Part shown: in pieces, positions 6,528 to 15,093 of the stretch
Layout of the letters: the number at the start of each line of letters is the position of its first letter
Position numbering within the stretch: position 1 is the stretch's first letter
Origin: a virus
Length of the DNA: 29,430 bases
Reading direction: 5' to 3' (one strand)
IMG/VR virus record: IMGVR_UViG_3300020465_000067
Span: 1 to 29,430 of that record
Program-made: the position numbers and the translations under genes
Notes under the pieces: generated by a model
What the model was told of the DNA's origin: nothing
Databases searched by the model: none
What the model saw: only the letters and a program-made list of their open reading frames with translations

Positions 6528-9139
6528 CTAAGTAAACCTCTCAAAGGATTAAGAGTGGATTGTAAAATGGATGCAATCGATCCTGAGTTTGAACCACCTC
6601 CACCAGAAGAAATCATCTGTGGTTGTCCACCACCAGAACTAGCACTAGCAACTTGTGCCAATGCTTGTTGTGCTGCTTGGATTGCTTGACTATTTACCCC
6701 ATTTTGTTGAGCAACTGCTGCCATGACTTCTTTAATCATTTCTTGACTTCTTTCAGTTACTTGACGACGTGCATCATTTCTACTTTTTGTTTGTTGCTCT
6801 AGTTTTTTCTGTTGCCTTGTTTGTTGGAATTGACTTGCAGGAGCAGAACCACTAGCACCTCTACCACCACCAATTCTCATTCCTGCAGAACTTGATGATT
6901 TTCCAAACATCTCTGCCATTTTTTTCACTTTTGGAGATAATTCTTCCTGTTTCTTTTTAGCACCATCTCCATGAGAACCTTCACGAGAACCTTCACCTAT
7001 ATGTCCTTCAAGACTATTACCACCAGCATATTCCTTACCAGCTTCTGATAAAATCGGTGTAGTACCTGATTTAGCACCAACATACTTAAAGTGAGCACTG
7101 TCAGGATTATGATTGTAAACATATTGCCAACCAAAACGTTTACCATTTGCTTTCAACCATTGATATCCTTTACCATTAATATCAAGTGCTTCACCATATA
7201 GATGATGTGAATTAGGATCTCCACCAATTTCATCGTTTTTAGATTTACTTCTACCAGAACTTGCAACATATGATCCTAGATCGATTCCAGAATCTCTCAT
7301 TGCTGCAGCAAACATTTGTGCTGCTGGTTGTGAAAATACTAGAGGTCTACCACTTTGATCCCTTGTTCCTGCAACAGTAAATCCAGAACCTGTATCAGGG
7401 TGTGATGCAGGTTTGATTGCCTTTACTTTATTTTGTGTTTTTGTCTTCTTATTACTCTTATCTGTTTGAGCACCAAATCCAAAGAAACTCTTAACACCAC
7501 CCATAAAGTTTGAGAAGATGTTACCACTCTTTCTTTGTCCCGAACCACTATTAGAAGATTCAAAACTTTGATCTTTCAAATTATTAATATCAAACCCACC
7601 AACTTTTAATGCTCTAACCATTCCTTTACTCCACTTGTCATTGAAAAATCCTTTTTTAATCTTTTCAGGATCTGCATCAGGAGAAAATGATGGAGCAATT
7701 GAGGCAATACCATCTAAAACATTACCAAAAGCATTAAAATTATTAGAATGTTTACCTGTATCATGCCAAAGACTAATATTATCTTTTACTGCACTGAATA
7801 AATTGTTATATTTTGACCAACCTTCATTATGACCCTTTCTATCAATAGTACCAAATCCTCTGTCACCTATTTGACCAAAAGCATTAGTTCTATTTGTACC
7901 AACATAAACACTTTTCTTCTTCCTAGGATTCAAATATCCTGTTTCGTTCATTGCTGAAGCAGCAACAAGTTCAGGATACTTTGCTCCTCCTGCATCTTTT
8001 GCTAATCCAAATATATGATCAAATGCACTTTTTGGCGAAAGTTTCTTAAGTTTTGGTAGGGTTCCTCCTCTATCAAAACCAGGTAAACTAAATCCCTGAC
8101 TCTTAGCTTCACCTAGTCTCTTTTGGGTTAGGTTTGGTTGTGTTTTTGTTGCAGGAGTATTAAAAGGAACGACGAAAGCTCCCCCATCTGCCTTTCTAGC
8201 AACGTACTCAGTGCCGTGTCCGATGAACGAAGTGGATCTCCCTCCATCCAATGAAACTCCATATCCTGATTGTGGTCCACTAATCCATCCTCCTTGTGCA
8301 AATGAAGGTAAGATCTTGACTTTACCACCCTGAGACTTTCCTTCTTTATCATTTGGATCAGGTTTTCCACCAGACCCATCTTCATTTAGGTGAGTATAAA
8401 GTTTATATCCTCCATAAGCAACACCTGCTAGTAATCCAAGTGCTCCAGCTCTACCTAGTAATCCCCTTCTACCTCTAATTAGATTATTATGAAGGAAAAT
8501 TAGTACATTACCAAAATCTGTAATAATTCTAGTTGGATTACTTAACCAACGCATACCCAATAATAAAGTTCCAAGTCCAGTTAATCCTCGTACAAGTCCT
8601 CCTATCTTCTCCCAAGGACTAGATTGATCTGATAGTAACGTATATAACCCTTCAATAGTATTAACAACACCAAATTCCGCAACTTTAAAGATGAACGTTG
8701 CCAACTTAGAAAGGGCTTCGATCATCCTTGCTACTTTATCCCTGTTCTTGGGATCACTCAACCATTTCAGAGCAGGAATAACAATCGCTGCTTTAATCAG
8801 TCCACTCAACATCTTGAACAGACCTTCTAACCAACTAGGTTTTTTTACTAAAGCAGCAGGACTAAATCCAGCAAAAGATTTCTTTTTTTGTGTTTTTGTA
8901 TAGTTTGCTTCAAAATCCTTTAGAGATTTCCTTGAAAGTACTAACTTTTCAAGTTGAATCTTTTTAAAATCGTTAACGATTACTGCAATAGAATTTACAG
9001 TTGCACCCAAATTATTGATAGCGACAGTATTCGAAATAATGGGTTTCAACTCCATTTTCGTTTTTGCACTAACATTAGGTACCTGTACCTGTACAAACTT
9101 GTAGAAATTAATTTTTGAATTTTTTCGTATAGTTGCCAT
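6524..9139 (-). CDS. Tape-measure-like tail protein with two peptidoglycan hydrolase domains
   Basis: An 871-aa protein. The N-terminal 230 residues (NLGATVNSI, WLEGLFKMLSGL, WLSDP, hydrophobic helices) are paralogous to the upstream 932-aa protein and resemble a tail-internal/tape-measure region. Residues about 375-510 look like a glucosaminidase or lysozyme-type domain, with a likely catalytic Glu399 in the motif AMNETG. Residues about 580-690 look like an M15/VanY peptidase, with the zinc motif HxxGxAxD (H646...D653) and DxxH (D680...H683). The C-terminus is Gly/Ser/Gln-rich. The ATG overlaps the upstream stop as TAATG. Inference: it is carried inside the tail and opens the cell wall at infection, a job done in T4 by the gp5 lysozyme. 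Confidence 0.75.
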   Translation of the reverse strand: MATIRKNSKINFYKFVQVQVPNVSAKTKMELKPIISNTVAINNLGATVNSIAVIVNDFKKIQLEKLVLSRKSLKDFEANYTKTQKKKSFAGFSPAALVKKPSWLEGLFKMLSGLIKAAIVIPALKWLSDPKNRDKVARMIEALSKLATFIFKVAEFGVVNTIEGLYTLLSDQSSPWEKIGGLVRGLTGLGTLLLGMRWLSNPTRIITDFGNVLIFLHNNLIRGRRGLLGRAGALGLLAGVAYGGYKLYTHLNEDGSGGKPDPNDKEGKSQGGKVKILPSFAQGGWISGPQSGYGVSLDGGRSTSFIGHGTEYVARKADGGAFVVPFNTPATKTQPNLTQKRLGEAKSQGFSLPGFDRGGTLPKLKKLSPKSAFDHIFGLAKDAGGAKYPELVAASAMNETGYLNPRKKKSVYVGTNRTNAFGQIGDRGFGTIDRKGHNEGWSKYNNLFSAVKDNISLWHDTGKHSNNFNAFGNVLDGIASIAPSFSPDADPEKIKKGFFNDKWSKGMVRALKVGGFDINNLKDQSFESSNSGSGQRKSGNIFSNFMGGVKSFFGFGAQTDKSNKKTKTQNKVKAIKPASHPDTGSGFTVAGTRDQSGRPLVFSQPAAQMFAAAMRDSGIDLGSYVASSGRSKSKNDEIGGDPNSHHLYGEALDINGKGYQWLKANGKRFGWQYVYNHNPDSAHFKYVGAKSGTTPILSEAGKEYAGGNSLEGHIGEGSREGSHGDGAKKKQEELSPKVKKMAEMFGKSSSSAGMRIGGGRGASGSAPASQFQQTRQQKKLEQQTKSRNDARRQVTERSQEMIKEVMAAVAQQNGVNSQAIQAAQQALAQVASASSGGGQPQMISSGGGGSNSGSIASILQSTLNPLRGLLR

Positions 9140-11937
9140 TATTTCATTCGCTCAAGTAATGAATTAGGTGCAGTTATTACTATTTGGTTACCACCAGTAT
9201 TTATTGCTACTCCTTGAGGGATAGGAACAATCTTCTCAATGATCGTGGGAATAGGAATAAATTCCATAGCTTGTTCCATAGCATATTCAGCAGAAATACC
9301 ACCTTCACTTAGTGCTTGCTGATGTACCGACTTTACTGCACCAAGAACTTTAGGATCGATACCCATCTCTGATGCAATTTGTGTTAGAGCAGTAATCTTA
9401 TCTCCACCACCAAACAGACCAGTAACTGCCTTAAGGACTCCTCCCATACCCTGTTGTTCTGCAATATTAGTAATTAAACCCATAGGATCTTGCCTAAATG
9501 AGTCTATCATTGCCATTCCCTTCGTAACCATCGCACCCATTTCAGGATTGAAAGCACTTAAAGCACCTCCATAATTACCATCCATAATATTTTGAGCAAT
9601 ACCACCCCACTTAGGATTGAATGTATTTAAAGCACCCATATAGTTGCCACTCATAACATCACCAGCAATACTACCCCACTTTGGATTGAATTGACTTATA
9701 CCACCAGTGATAGCAGCAGCATAATTACCACTCATAAGATTACCTGCTACCTGACCCCAAGGACTAGCCATAAAGTTCTGGACTTGACCTACTACTCCTC
9801 CCACACCAGGAATCATACTCAACGCACCTAAAGGATTACCACTAGCAACCATGTTAAGTCCCGCCATGATTGGGGCAGCACCAGGAATAAAGGATGCTCC
9901 AATTTGAACTATAGGATTACTAATTACCTTACTAACGGTTTTCTTAATACCCTTCCATAGACCACCAAGGAACATCTCTTGAGGTTTTTTCTTTCTGTTT
10001 GGAAATAAGTCAAGAAAATCCCACCATTGATTTTTCTTAATTTCGTCAGTTTGTTTATCTTTTGGTAAAGGTTCTGTTTTATCTTTACCAGTAAACACTC
10101 CTGCAAAATCCCACCATGCCTTTTTACCCTTCTTACTCTCCTTTTCTTCTTCCTTTTCTTCATCACTCTTAAATGGACTCATAAGTGTATTAACAATCGT
10201 ACCAAGACCAGGTAACTTAGATAAAACCTTATCAATACTATCTTTAAATCCCCTTAATCCCATAGCATCGACTACTGCTTCTTCACCTTGTTGTAATTGA
10301 GGAACAAAGTCACGAACGAACATGTATCCATCCATAAGCATGGATATAACACTAGTAGCACCAGCAGTAGCAAGACCAAATACATCCAAAATACCAGAAG
10401 TACCTTCAATCAATCCACCGATAGAATCACCTTGTGAAAAACGTTGATATGCAAAGAAAAGGTTTACAAGACCACCAACAACAGGAAGAATTGCTGCTGC
10501 TCTCTTTCCTAATTTACTACCCGCCTTTGCAATACCCTCAAAACCAGCAATACCTTTCTTTCTAAGAACATCCGCTGCCTTATCCATGCCAGGAATCTTC
10601 ATCAAACCATCCATCAATCCCTGACCAATTGCTTTGGCTTTATTACCAATTGGTTTAATAATTGGTTCAAGAGGTTTTAATACTTTTTCTTGAAGATATT
10701 TTCTAGCACCAGATTTAAGACCCTTCATTCCATCATTAAATTTATCTCCTGCCTTAGCATAAGTTCTTGTACCCCAATCTGAAATTGCATTACTTGCTTT
10801 AACAACATTATCCCAACCTTTTTGAGCATGTTTTGATAAATTTTTATATTGATCTCCTGCCCAAGCAGGTAAATTTCTTAGAGTTTTGTTAACAGTACCA
10901 GCAAAATCCTTGGTTTTTTGAACACCAGAATCAAAAAGACCTGTAAAGAAATCCCCAGCTTTCTGTAATCTTGTTGGTTTGTATACTACTGGTTTTAAAT
11001 TAAGTCTTCTCCATGCCTTTAATGCTTTTGCGGCATCACCACCAGCATTGTTTAATGCATTGGCATATGCTCTAGCAGCATCATCACCGTATTCTGCAAG
11101 AATCTTCTTATATTGTTTTGCTGCTGCTTCACCAAACTGATCAGCAATAGTTTTTACTCTAACTCTACCCCTAGGTCCATCTATATTAGGATCAGCACCA
11201 GATGGATTTTTGGCTGATGGTCTATTATTATAATTCTTAGGTTTCTTCGGTTTCCCTAAATCTCCACCACCAAGTAAATCGACTAATCCTAAAATATCTG
11301 TTATAAGACTAAATGGGTTCATCAGGTACTTTAACCCGATCAAACCCTTCATTATATTTCCAATACCACCTAATCTCTCTGCAAATGTCCCATTAGGATC
11401 CGTTAAAGAAGAAAATCCGTCTAGAATATTGTTAGTAAATCCTGCTGCCCAACCAAATAGTTTTTTAAAGACAAAGTGCGTCTTCTCTAGAAAAACTGTT
11501 AATTTCTCAATATTAGCAGGATCTGATACCCATTCAAGTATTTCCTTTGTAATAGCAAATTTAAATAGTCCACCAAGAAATTTTCCAATCGGTGCTAAAA
11601 ATTTTTCTACCCAACTAAGACTACCCTTAGCAATCTTTAAGGATCTTTTGGTTAATTTGGGTTTTCGTTTTGCTGCCTTCTTATTTTCTATTGCTTCTTC
11701 TGCCGCCTGATCTAATTCTCTTCTTTCTCTGCGACGTTCTGCTTTTGCTCTTAACCTATCATTCTTAATTTGAGCAATTGAAATTTTCTCTATATCACTA
11801 ACAACCGTTCCTATTCCAGAAATTGTACTCCCTAGTCTATTCAATGCTAAGGTTTGTTTTCTTGCAGCAGCAACTGTTGGAGATTTCGTATTTGAAACTC
11901 CAGGATTTACAAATTTATAGGTTTGTAATTTAGCCAC
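9139..11937 (-). CDS. Tape-measure-like tail/hub protein (gp29 position)
   Basis: A 932-aa protein with a GTG start at 11937 overlapping the end of the gp51-like frame. It opens with coiled-coil, Lys/Arg-rich sequence (residues 55-100), then hydrophobic helices (WVEKFLAPIGKFLGGLFKF, WVSDP, LMNPFSLI) matching the paralogue downstream, then long amphipathic helical segments. Near residues 725-796 are three tandem copies of a 23- to 26-residue repeat. Length, helical content and position directly after the gp26/gp51 chaperone-like genes point to the tape measure, as T4 gp29. A second paralogue follows with a TAATG overlap. Whether one or both measure length is unknown. Confidence 0.7.
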   Translation of the reverse strand: MAKLQTYKFVNPGVSNTKSPTVAAARKQTLALNRLGSTISGIGTVVSDIEKISIAQIKNDRLRAKAERRRERRELDQAAEEAIENKKAAKRKPKLTKRSLKIAKGSLSWVEKFLAPIGKFLGGLFKFAITKEILEWVSDPANIEKLTVFLEKTHFVFKKLFGWAAGFTNNILDGFSSLTDPNGTFAERLGGIGNIMKGLIGLKYLMNPFSLITDILGLVDLLGGGDLGKPKKPKNYNNRPSAKNPSGADPNIDGPRGRVRVKTIADQFGEAAAKQYKKILAEYGDDAARAYANALNNAGGDAAKALKAWRRLNLKPVVYKPTRLQKAGDFFTGLFDSGVQKTKDFAGTVNKTLRNLPAWAGDQYKNLSKHAQKGWDNVVKASNAISDWGTRTYAKAGDKFNDGMKGLKSGARKYLQEKVLKPLEPIIKPIGNKAKAIGQGLMDGLMKIPGMDKAADVLRKKGIAGFEGIAKAGSKLGKRAAAILPVVGGLVNLFFAYQRFSQGDSIGGLIEGTSGILDVFGLATAGATSVISMLMDGYMFVRDFVPQLQQGEEAVVDAMGLRGFKDSIDKVLSKLPGLGTIVNTLMSPFKSDEEKEEEKESKKGKKAWWDFAGVFTGKDKTEPLPKDKQTDEIKKNQWWDFLDLFPNRKKKPQEMFLGGLWKGIKKTVSKVISNPIVQIGASFIPGAAPIMAGLNMVASGNPLGALSMIPGVGGVVGQVQNFMASPWGQVAGNLMSGNYAAAITGGISQFNPKWGSIAGDVMSGNYMGALNTFNPKWGGIAQNIMDGNYGGALSAFNPEMGAMVTKGMAMIDSFRQDPMGLITNIAEQQGMGGVLKAVTGLFGGGDKITALTQIASEMGIDPKVLGAVKSVHQQALSEGGISAEYAMEQAMEFIPIPTIIEKIVPIPQGVAINTGGNQIVITAPNSLLERMK
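9550..9765 (-). repeat. Three tandem ~23-residue repeats inside the tape-measure-like gene
   Basis: The encoded segment repeats the pattern [N/S]P-x-W-G-x-[IV]-A-x-x-[IVL]-M-x-G-N-Y-x-x-A-[IL] three times (26, 23 and 23 residues), followed by a partial NPEMGAM. The pattern is visible in DNA as recurring antisense copies near 9570, 9640 and 9730. Tandem repeats of this kind could change tail length if units are gained or lost. Confidence 0.85.
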
Positions 11938-12154
11938 CAGATGCTTGTTGCTCCTTCATTCTACGTTCCTCTTCTTTAAGGAAATTAACTAACAAATTCA
12001 CGTAGATCTCCTTTTCCCAAGGCATCAGATTATCGATATGAGCGATACTCCATTTATGATGATGCATTAAGGAAAAGTTTCCTTCATAATAAGCCTGTAG
12101 ATTGGTGTGAAGAAGAGCTATTCGAAAAAACTCGCTAGACCCTCCAATACAACA
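11930..12154 (-). CDS. gp51: gp51-like baseplate hub assembly frame, probably read by -1 frameshift from gp26
   Basis: An open frame of 74 codons between gp26 and the tape-measure-like gene, at the place of T4 gene 51. It contains HTNLQAYYEGNFSLMHHHKW and MPWEKEIYVNLL, then a basic/acidic tail KEEERRMKEQQ. There is no ATG, GTG or TTG before the internal ATG at 12067, although the conserved-looking sequence extends upstream of that ATG. The frame is exactly minus 1 to gp26 at a T TTT TTC site (12130-12124). Slippage there would fuse gp26 residues 1-234 to 64 residues of this frame, giving 298 aa. Alternatives are a rare ATT/ATA start or a short 45-aa product from the internal ATG. The frame ends inside the start of the next gene. 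Confidence 0.7.
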   Translation of the reverse strand, partial: CCIGGSSEFFRIALLHTNLQAYYEGNFSLMHHHKWSIAHIDNLMPWEKEIYVNLLVNFLKEEERRMKEQQASGG

Positions 12155-12825
12155 TCACTTTCAACTCCAGTATTAGGGTTAGTAACCTTAACAGTATGAG
12201 TCAATTTAGGCATTTTCTCAAAGAACTCTTGAATCATCATAAATTGCTTACTATTCAATTGATCAAAAAATTCTAGCAGTTCCTTTTGAGGAATGTTAGA
12301 ACAATCATAAACTTGATTAGCATCAGAAATTGATTCCACACAACTTGCTGCCATATCAAAAACCTGATCAACACCAGCTTCATCACCAAAATTCATTTGA
12401 ACAAATGTTTCAAGACTGGGGTATCCCATCGTAATAGCAACTTCATCAGAAATTTTAAGATCTTTTTTATGACCTCTAGTCTTCTTGACTTTAATTTCGT
12501 CTAAGGGAATTGAGACTGATACAGTAGTTTCGTCATCATCAGGACAAGTTACAGTGACATCAACACTTTCACCAACAGATTTTGTGCGAATCTGTAAGAA
12601 AACGAATTCAATGTCAAATGTGGCAAGTTTATCTACATCGGTAATGTCTGTACAATCTTTGATAATATCTTTGATTGCTTCAACAATAGTAGCTTGTTCA
12701 CCACTTTCAGTAGCTAAGAGAAGGATTTTCTCCTCCTTTACAAGAAATGGTCTAAAATTCACAGTTCTACCGTCTGAAGGTAGTTTCAATTTGTACTTAG
12801 GTACACTAATCTTAGGTAATGCCAT
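12118..12825 (-). CDS. gp26: Baseplate hub subunit gp26
   Basis: A 235-aa protein of the T4 gp26 baseplate family (PF12322 type), needed for assembly of the hub and probably acting as chaperone for the tape measure. Characteristic stretches are the start PKISVPKYKLKLPSDGRTV, FRPFLVKEEKILLLA, the DIEFVFLQIRTKSVGE region and the terminal segment EFFEKMPKLTHTV. The ATG at 12825 lies 22 nt from a CCTAAATA promoter-like site. Two codons before the stop the gene contains T TTT TTC, which could send ribosomes into the gp51-like frame. Length is close to T4 gp26 (208 aa). Confidence 0.85.
   Translation of the reverse strand: MALPKISVPKYKLKLPSDGRTVNFRPFLVKEEKILLLATESGEQATIVEAIKDIIKDCTDITDVDKLATFDIEFVFLQIRTKSVGESVDVTVTCPDDDETTVSVSIPLDEIKVKKTRGHKKDLKISDEVAITMGYPSLETFVQMNFGDEAGVDQVFDMAASCVESISDANQVYDCSNIPQKELLEFFDQLNSKQFMMIQEFFEKMPKLTHTVKVTNPNTGVESDVVLEGLASFFE
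12124..12130 (-). promoter_or_regulatory. Predicted -1 ribosomal frameshift heptamer T TTT TTC
   Basis: Minus-strand bases 12130-12124 read T TTT TTC, in phase with gp26 codons AGT-TTT-TTC-GAA-TAG. This is a classical X XXY YYZ slippery site. The minus-1 frame continues straight into the gp51-like frame. About 45 nt downstream is a possible hairpin, AAGGAA-ACTT-TTCCTT. Lambda G/GT uses the same logic directly before its tape measure gene. Confidence 0.65.
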
Positions 12826-12846
12826 AGATATTCACATCAGTACATT

Positions 12847-12854
12847 TATTTAGG
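12847..12854 (-). promoter_or_regulatory. Late-type promoter CCTAAATA upstream of gp26
   Basis: CCTAAATA, with the TAAATA core of the late promoters, lies 22 nt before the gp26 ATG and overlaps the gp54 stop. A shifted AATAAATG is also present. The same CCTAAATA octamer precedes gp4 and gp32. Confidence 0.45.
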
Positions 12855-13692
12855 TGTTTCCAGTGACAGTCAATACTTCGTTATTTGCAGCTAAGGTGAT
12901 TGTTTGGTTATTGGAAGTTGATTGATCGGTACTATTATCAATTCCAGAACCAACAGTAAGGAATTGAATAGTATCCTGATCAAACCTATCAGCAGTATAG
13001 AATCTATATCTCTCATAGTAGAATCCTACACTCAAAGTCATTGTCTGAGCATTAGAGTTATTCAACTGAATCGAACCAATATTATATGGATATAAATTCC
13101 TAAGTTCCCAAGCAGCAGTTAATTGATACTTTCTTGCCAATAATATATCTGCGTTTCCACTTTCTCTTATAGAAGCAATTAACTCAGGATCACTAACTGC
13201 TAAACCTCCACCACCTCTTTCCCACTTATAAATCATCATTTTAGGACAAACATAATCATTATAATATCTTGTATATTGCTCACTATCGCTTGCCATCAAG
13301 GTTGTCCATCTCTCAAAGAAGTTTCTTGAATACTGAGAACGTGGCATTCTAAATTGTATACTAATCTGACTATATGCTGTATTTGTTGCATACTTAAATG
13401 GTGATCCAACATAAGGAGTTTGTGAAGTAGTAATCTGCTTACTTGGAAGATTTACAGTATCAGCATAGTAATCAAGTAACCATTCCAAATCATTAGACAT
13501 ACCAATATCAAATTTTTCAGTTTGAACTGGTCCTAGAAAATTTGCTGGTGTATAAGTTCTCATCATACTCGGTGACATAAATCTGACCGAATATAAATTG
13601 GTAAAACTAGGAGCATTGTCTTTGCCCTTTGTTCTAGATATAAACTCCTGAAATGAAGGATATCTTGCTCCTTGAGGATTTGGGATTGACAT
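12850..13692 (-). CDS. gp54: Baseplate tail tube initiator gp54
   Basis: A 280-aa protein matching cyanophage gp54, which caps the hub and starts tube polymerisation. Supporting features: an N-terminal FTNLYSVRFMSP strand like the T4 gp54 TNMFSVVF segment, a central SISIQFRMPRSQ-type strand pair (QISIQFRMPR), ARKYQLTAAWELRNLYPYNIG and a late MTLSVGFYYERYRFY strand. These are the tube-protein fold elements shared with gp19, gp48 and gp54. The ATG overlaps the gp4 stop as TAATG. The tail of the protein is Thr/Asn-rich. Confidence 0.8.
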   Translation of the reverse strand: MSIPNPQGARYPSFQEFISRTKGKDNAPSFTNLYSVRFMSPSMMRTYTPANFLGPVQTEKFDIGMSNDLEWLLDYYADTVNLPSKQITTSQTPYVGSPFKYATNTAYSQISIQFRMPRSQYSRNFFERWTTLMASDSEQYTRYYNDYVCPKMMIYKWERGGGGLAVSDPELIASIRESGNADILLARKYQLTAAWELRNLYPYNIGSIQLNNSNAQTMTLSVGFYYERYRFYTADRFDQDTIQFLTVGSGIDNSTDQSTSNNQTITLAANNEVLTVTGNT

Positions 13693-14111
13693 TAGATTTT
13701 AAGTTCCTTTTCTGTGACTACCATAAATTCCCAACCGTGATCTTTACAAAACTCATCTGCTGCTTTAAACTTTGCTTGATTTACAGCATAAGTCATAACT
13801 TCACTTATATATTTTTTAGTGTTTCGCTTTTGAGTTTTTGGTTCTTTCGTTTGATAAGATGGTTTAACTTCTGCAATATATTTCTTTTTTCCTACTTTAA
13901 CGTAAAAATCTGGAAAATATCTATGTCGTTTACCATCAACAGGTGAAATATAAGGTATAATAATTTCTTCACTAGCCCATTCTTCTACAGAAGGATGAGA
14001 ATCACACCATTCCATAAATTTATATTCCCACGAGGAGCGATATACCACGTTTCGTGCATCACCTTTGTATTTCCTAGGATTGGAAACACGATACTTACCT
14101 CGATATCTCAT
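13692..14111 (-). CDS. gp4: Head completion nuclease-like protein gp4
   Basis: A 139-aa protein with the hallmark T4 gp4 motifs: NPRKYKGD, VVYRSSWEYKFMEWCD, SEEIIIPYISPVDGK and HRYFPDFYVK, followed by AEVKP. E29, D68 and E81-x-K83 give a TnsA/PD-(D/E)XK-type nuclease pattern. In T4, gp4 acts with gp50 to finish the packaged head so a tail can join. The ATG at 14111 is used; the longer frame would need TTG at 14123. The promoter-like CCTAAATA at 14133-14140 is 22 nt upstream. Confidence 0.9.
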   Translation of the reverse strand: MRYRGKYRVSNPRKYKGDARNVVYRSSWEYKFMEWCDSHPSVEEWASEEIIIPYISPVDGKRHRYFPDFYVKVGKKKYIAEVKPSYQTKEPKTQKRNTKKYISEVMTYAVNQAKFKAADEFCKDHGWEFMVVTEKELKI

Positions 14112-14116
14112 AAATA
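14109..14116 (+). promoter_or_regulatory. Late promoter CATAAATA for gp48-gp53
   Basis: CATAAATA on the plus strand, overlapping the gp4 start codon and 32 nt before the gp48 start. It faces a minus-strand CCTAAATA site at 14133-14140. Confidence 0.6.
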
Positions 14117-14132
14117 CATACAAGTCACGTAG

Positions 14133-14140
14133 TATTTAGG
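14133..14140 (-). promoter_or_regulatory. Late-type promoter CCTAAATA for gp4-gp54
   Basis: CCTAAATA on the minus strand, 22 nt upstream of the gp4 ATG. Its predicted start (about 14126) lies nearly on top of the opposing plus-strand start (about 14123). Confidence 0.45.
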
Positions 14141-14147
14141 TAAAAAG

Positions 14148-15092
14148 TTGACAATATATCGTTACCCCCTAAGTCCACCCGCTACTGGAAGCACTTCTGT
14201 AGATAATCCTACGGAGATGATTGACTATGTAATGTTTCAGAGAAAAAGAATTCAGTATGATGATAGTAATGGTAGTTCTTATTATGGTTTAAACATCCCT
14301 AACAATAATGTTGCGATGGAGAAGAATACTGATCGCATCTATATTAACATGCCTCAGAATCTCTCAACTCAGTATGCACCAACATATCGTACAGTTGATA
14401 TGGGTGTCACTGGAATGGCAGCGGCTAGTGGATTAGGTACTGAAGGTTTTGATGATCTAGCTAAAGCATTACAGCAAGCTGCTAAAGATGCAATTCCAGA
14501 ATTTACAGCAGGTGCCATATCGGAGGTTGCTTCTGGTGCTGCACAATTTTTAGGACTAGCAGGTAATGCTACTAGGAATGATATAATGGCATTAGCTAAA
14601 GGAAAGGTTTTTAACCCTTACCAAGAGCAACTATTCAGCAATATGCAGTTTAGAAATCACATGTTCTCATTTAAGTTTTTTGCTCGTAGTGAGAGAGAAT
14701 CTAAGGAAATTAATAATATTATTAAATATCTAAAGCAAGGTGCTTTACCAATATACGGAACAGTAGATGGTGATGCAGCTACTGGTGCTAACGCTTCTTC
14801 TCGTTTCTTCGAAATTCCAGATAAATTTGATATTAAATTTGTTCGTTTAGATCCCCTATCAGGTACCTTAAATTCAAGTCCAGATCTTCATTATAAAATC
14901 CATACATCTGTGTGTACTGGAATTGATGTAAATTACACTCCAGATGGTCAATATAATGCTATTGGTGGTAGAAATATTAACAGTGTTGGTGTAGGAGACA
15001 ATAGACCATTACAAGTTCCTGCAGTTACCGTAAACTGTAGATTTACAGAGACTCAACTTGTAATGCAATCTAATATCACAGAGGGATACTAA
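14148..15092 (+). CDS. gp48: Baseplate tail tube cap gp48
   Basis: A 314-aa protein whose central motif NPYQEQLFSNMQFRNHMFSF, followed by KFFARSERESKEINNIIKYL, is typical of the tube-fold cap protein gp48 of T4-like phages. In T4 it sits between gp54 and the tail tube. The N-terminus includes the MIDYVMFQRKRI strand, and residues about 95-145 are an Ala-rich helical insertion. No ATG exists before residue 24. The best start is TTG at 14148, with AGG seven bases upstream and an in-frame stop at 14130. T4 gp48 is 364 aa. First of two plus-strand genes, with gp53 2 nt downstream. Confidence 0.78.
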   Translation: MTIYRYPLSPPATGSTSVDNPTEMIDYVMFQRKRIQYDDSNGSSYYGLNIPNNNVAMEKNTDRIYINMPQNLSTQYAPTYRTVDMGVTGMAAASGLGTEGFDDLAKALQQAAKDAIPEFTAGAISEVASGAAQFLGLAGNATRNDIMALAKGKVFNPYQEQLFSNMQFRNHMFSFKFFARSERESKEINNIIKYLKQGALPIYGTVDGDAATGANASSRFFEIPDKFDIKFVRLDPLSGTLNSSPDLHYKIHTSVCTGIDVNYTPDGQYNAIGGRNINSVGVGDNRPLQVPAVTVNCRFTETQLVMQSNITEGY

Positions 15093-15093
15093 A

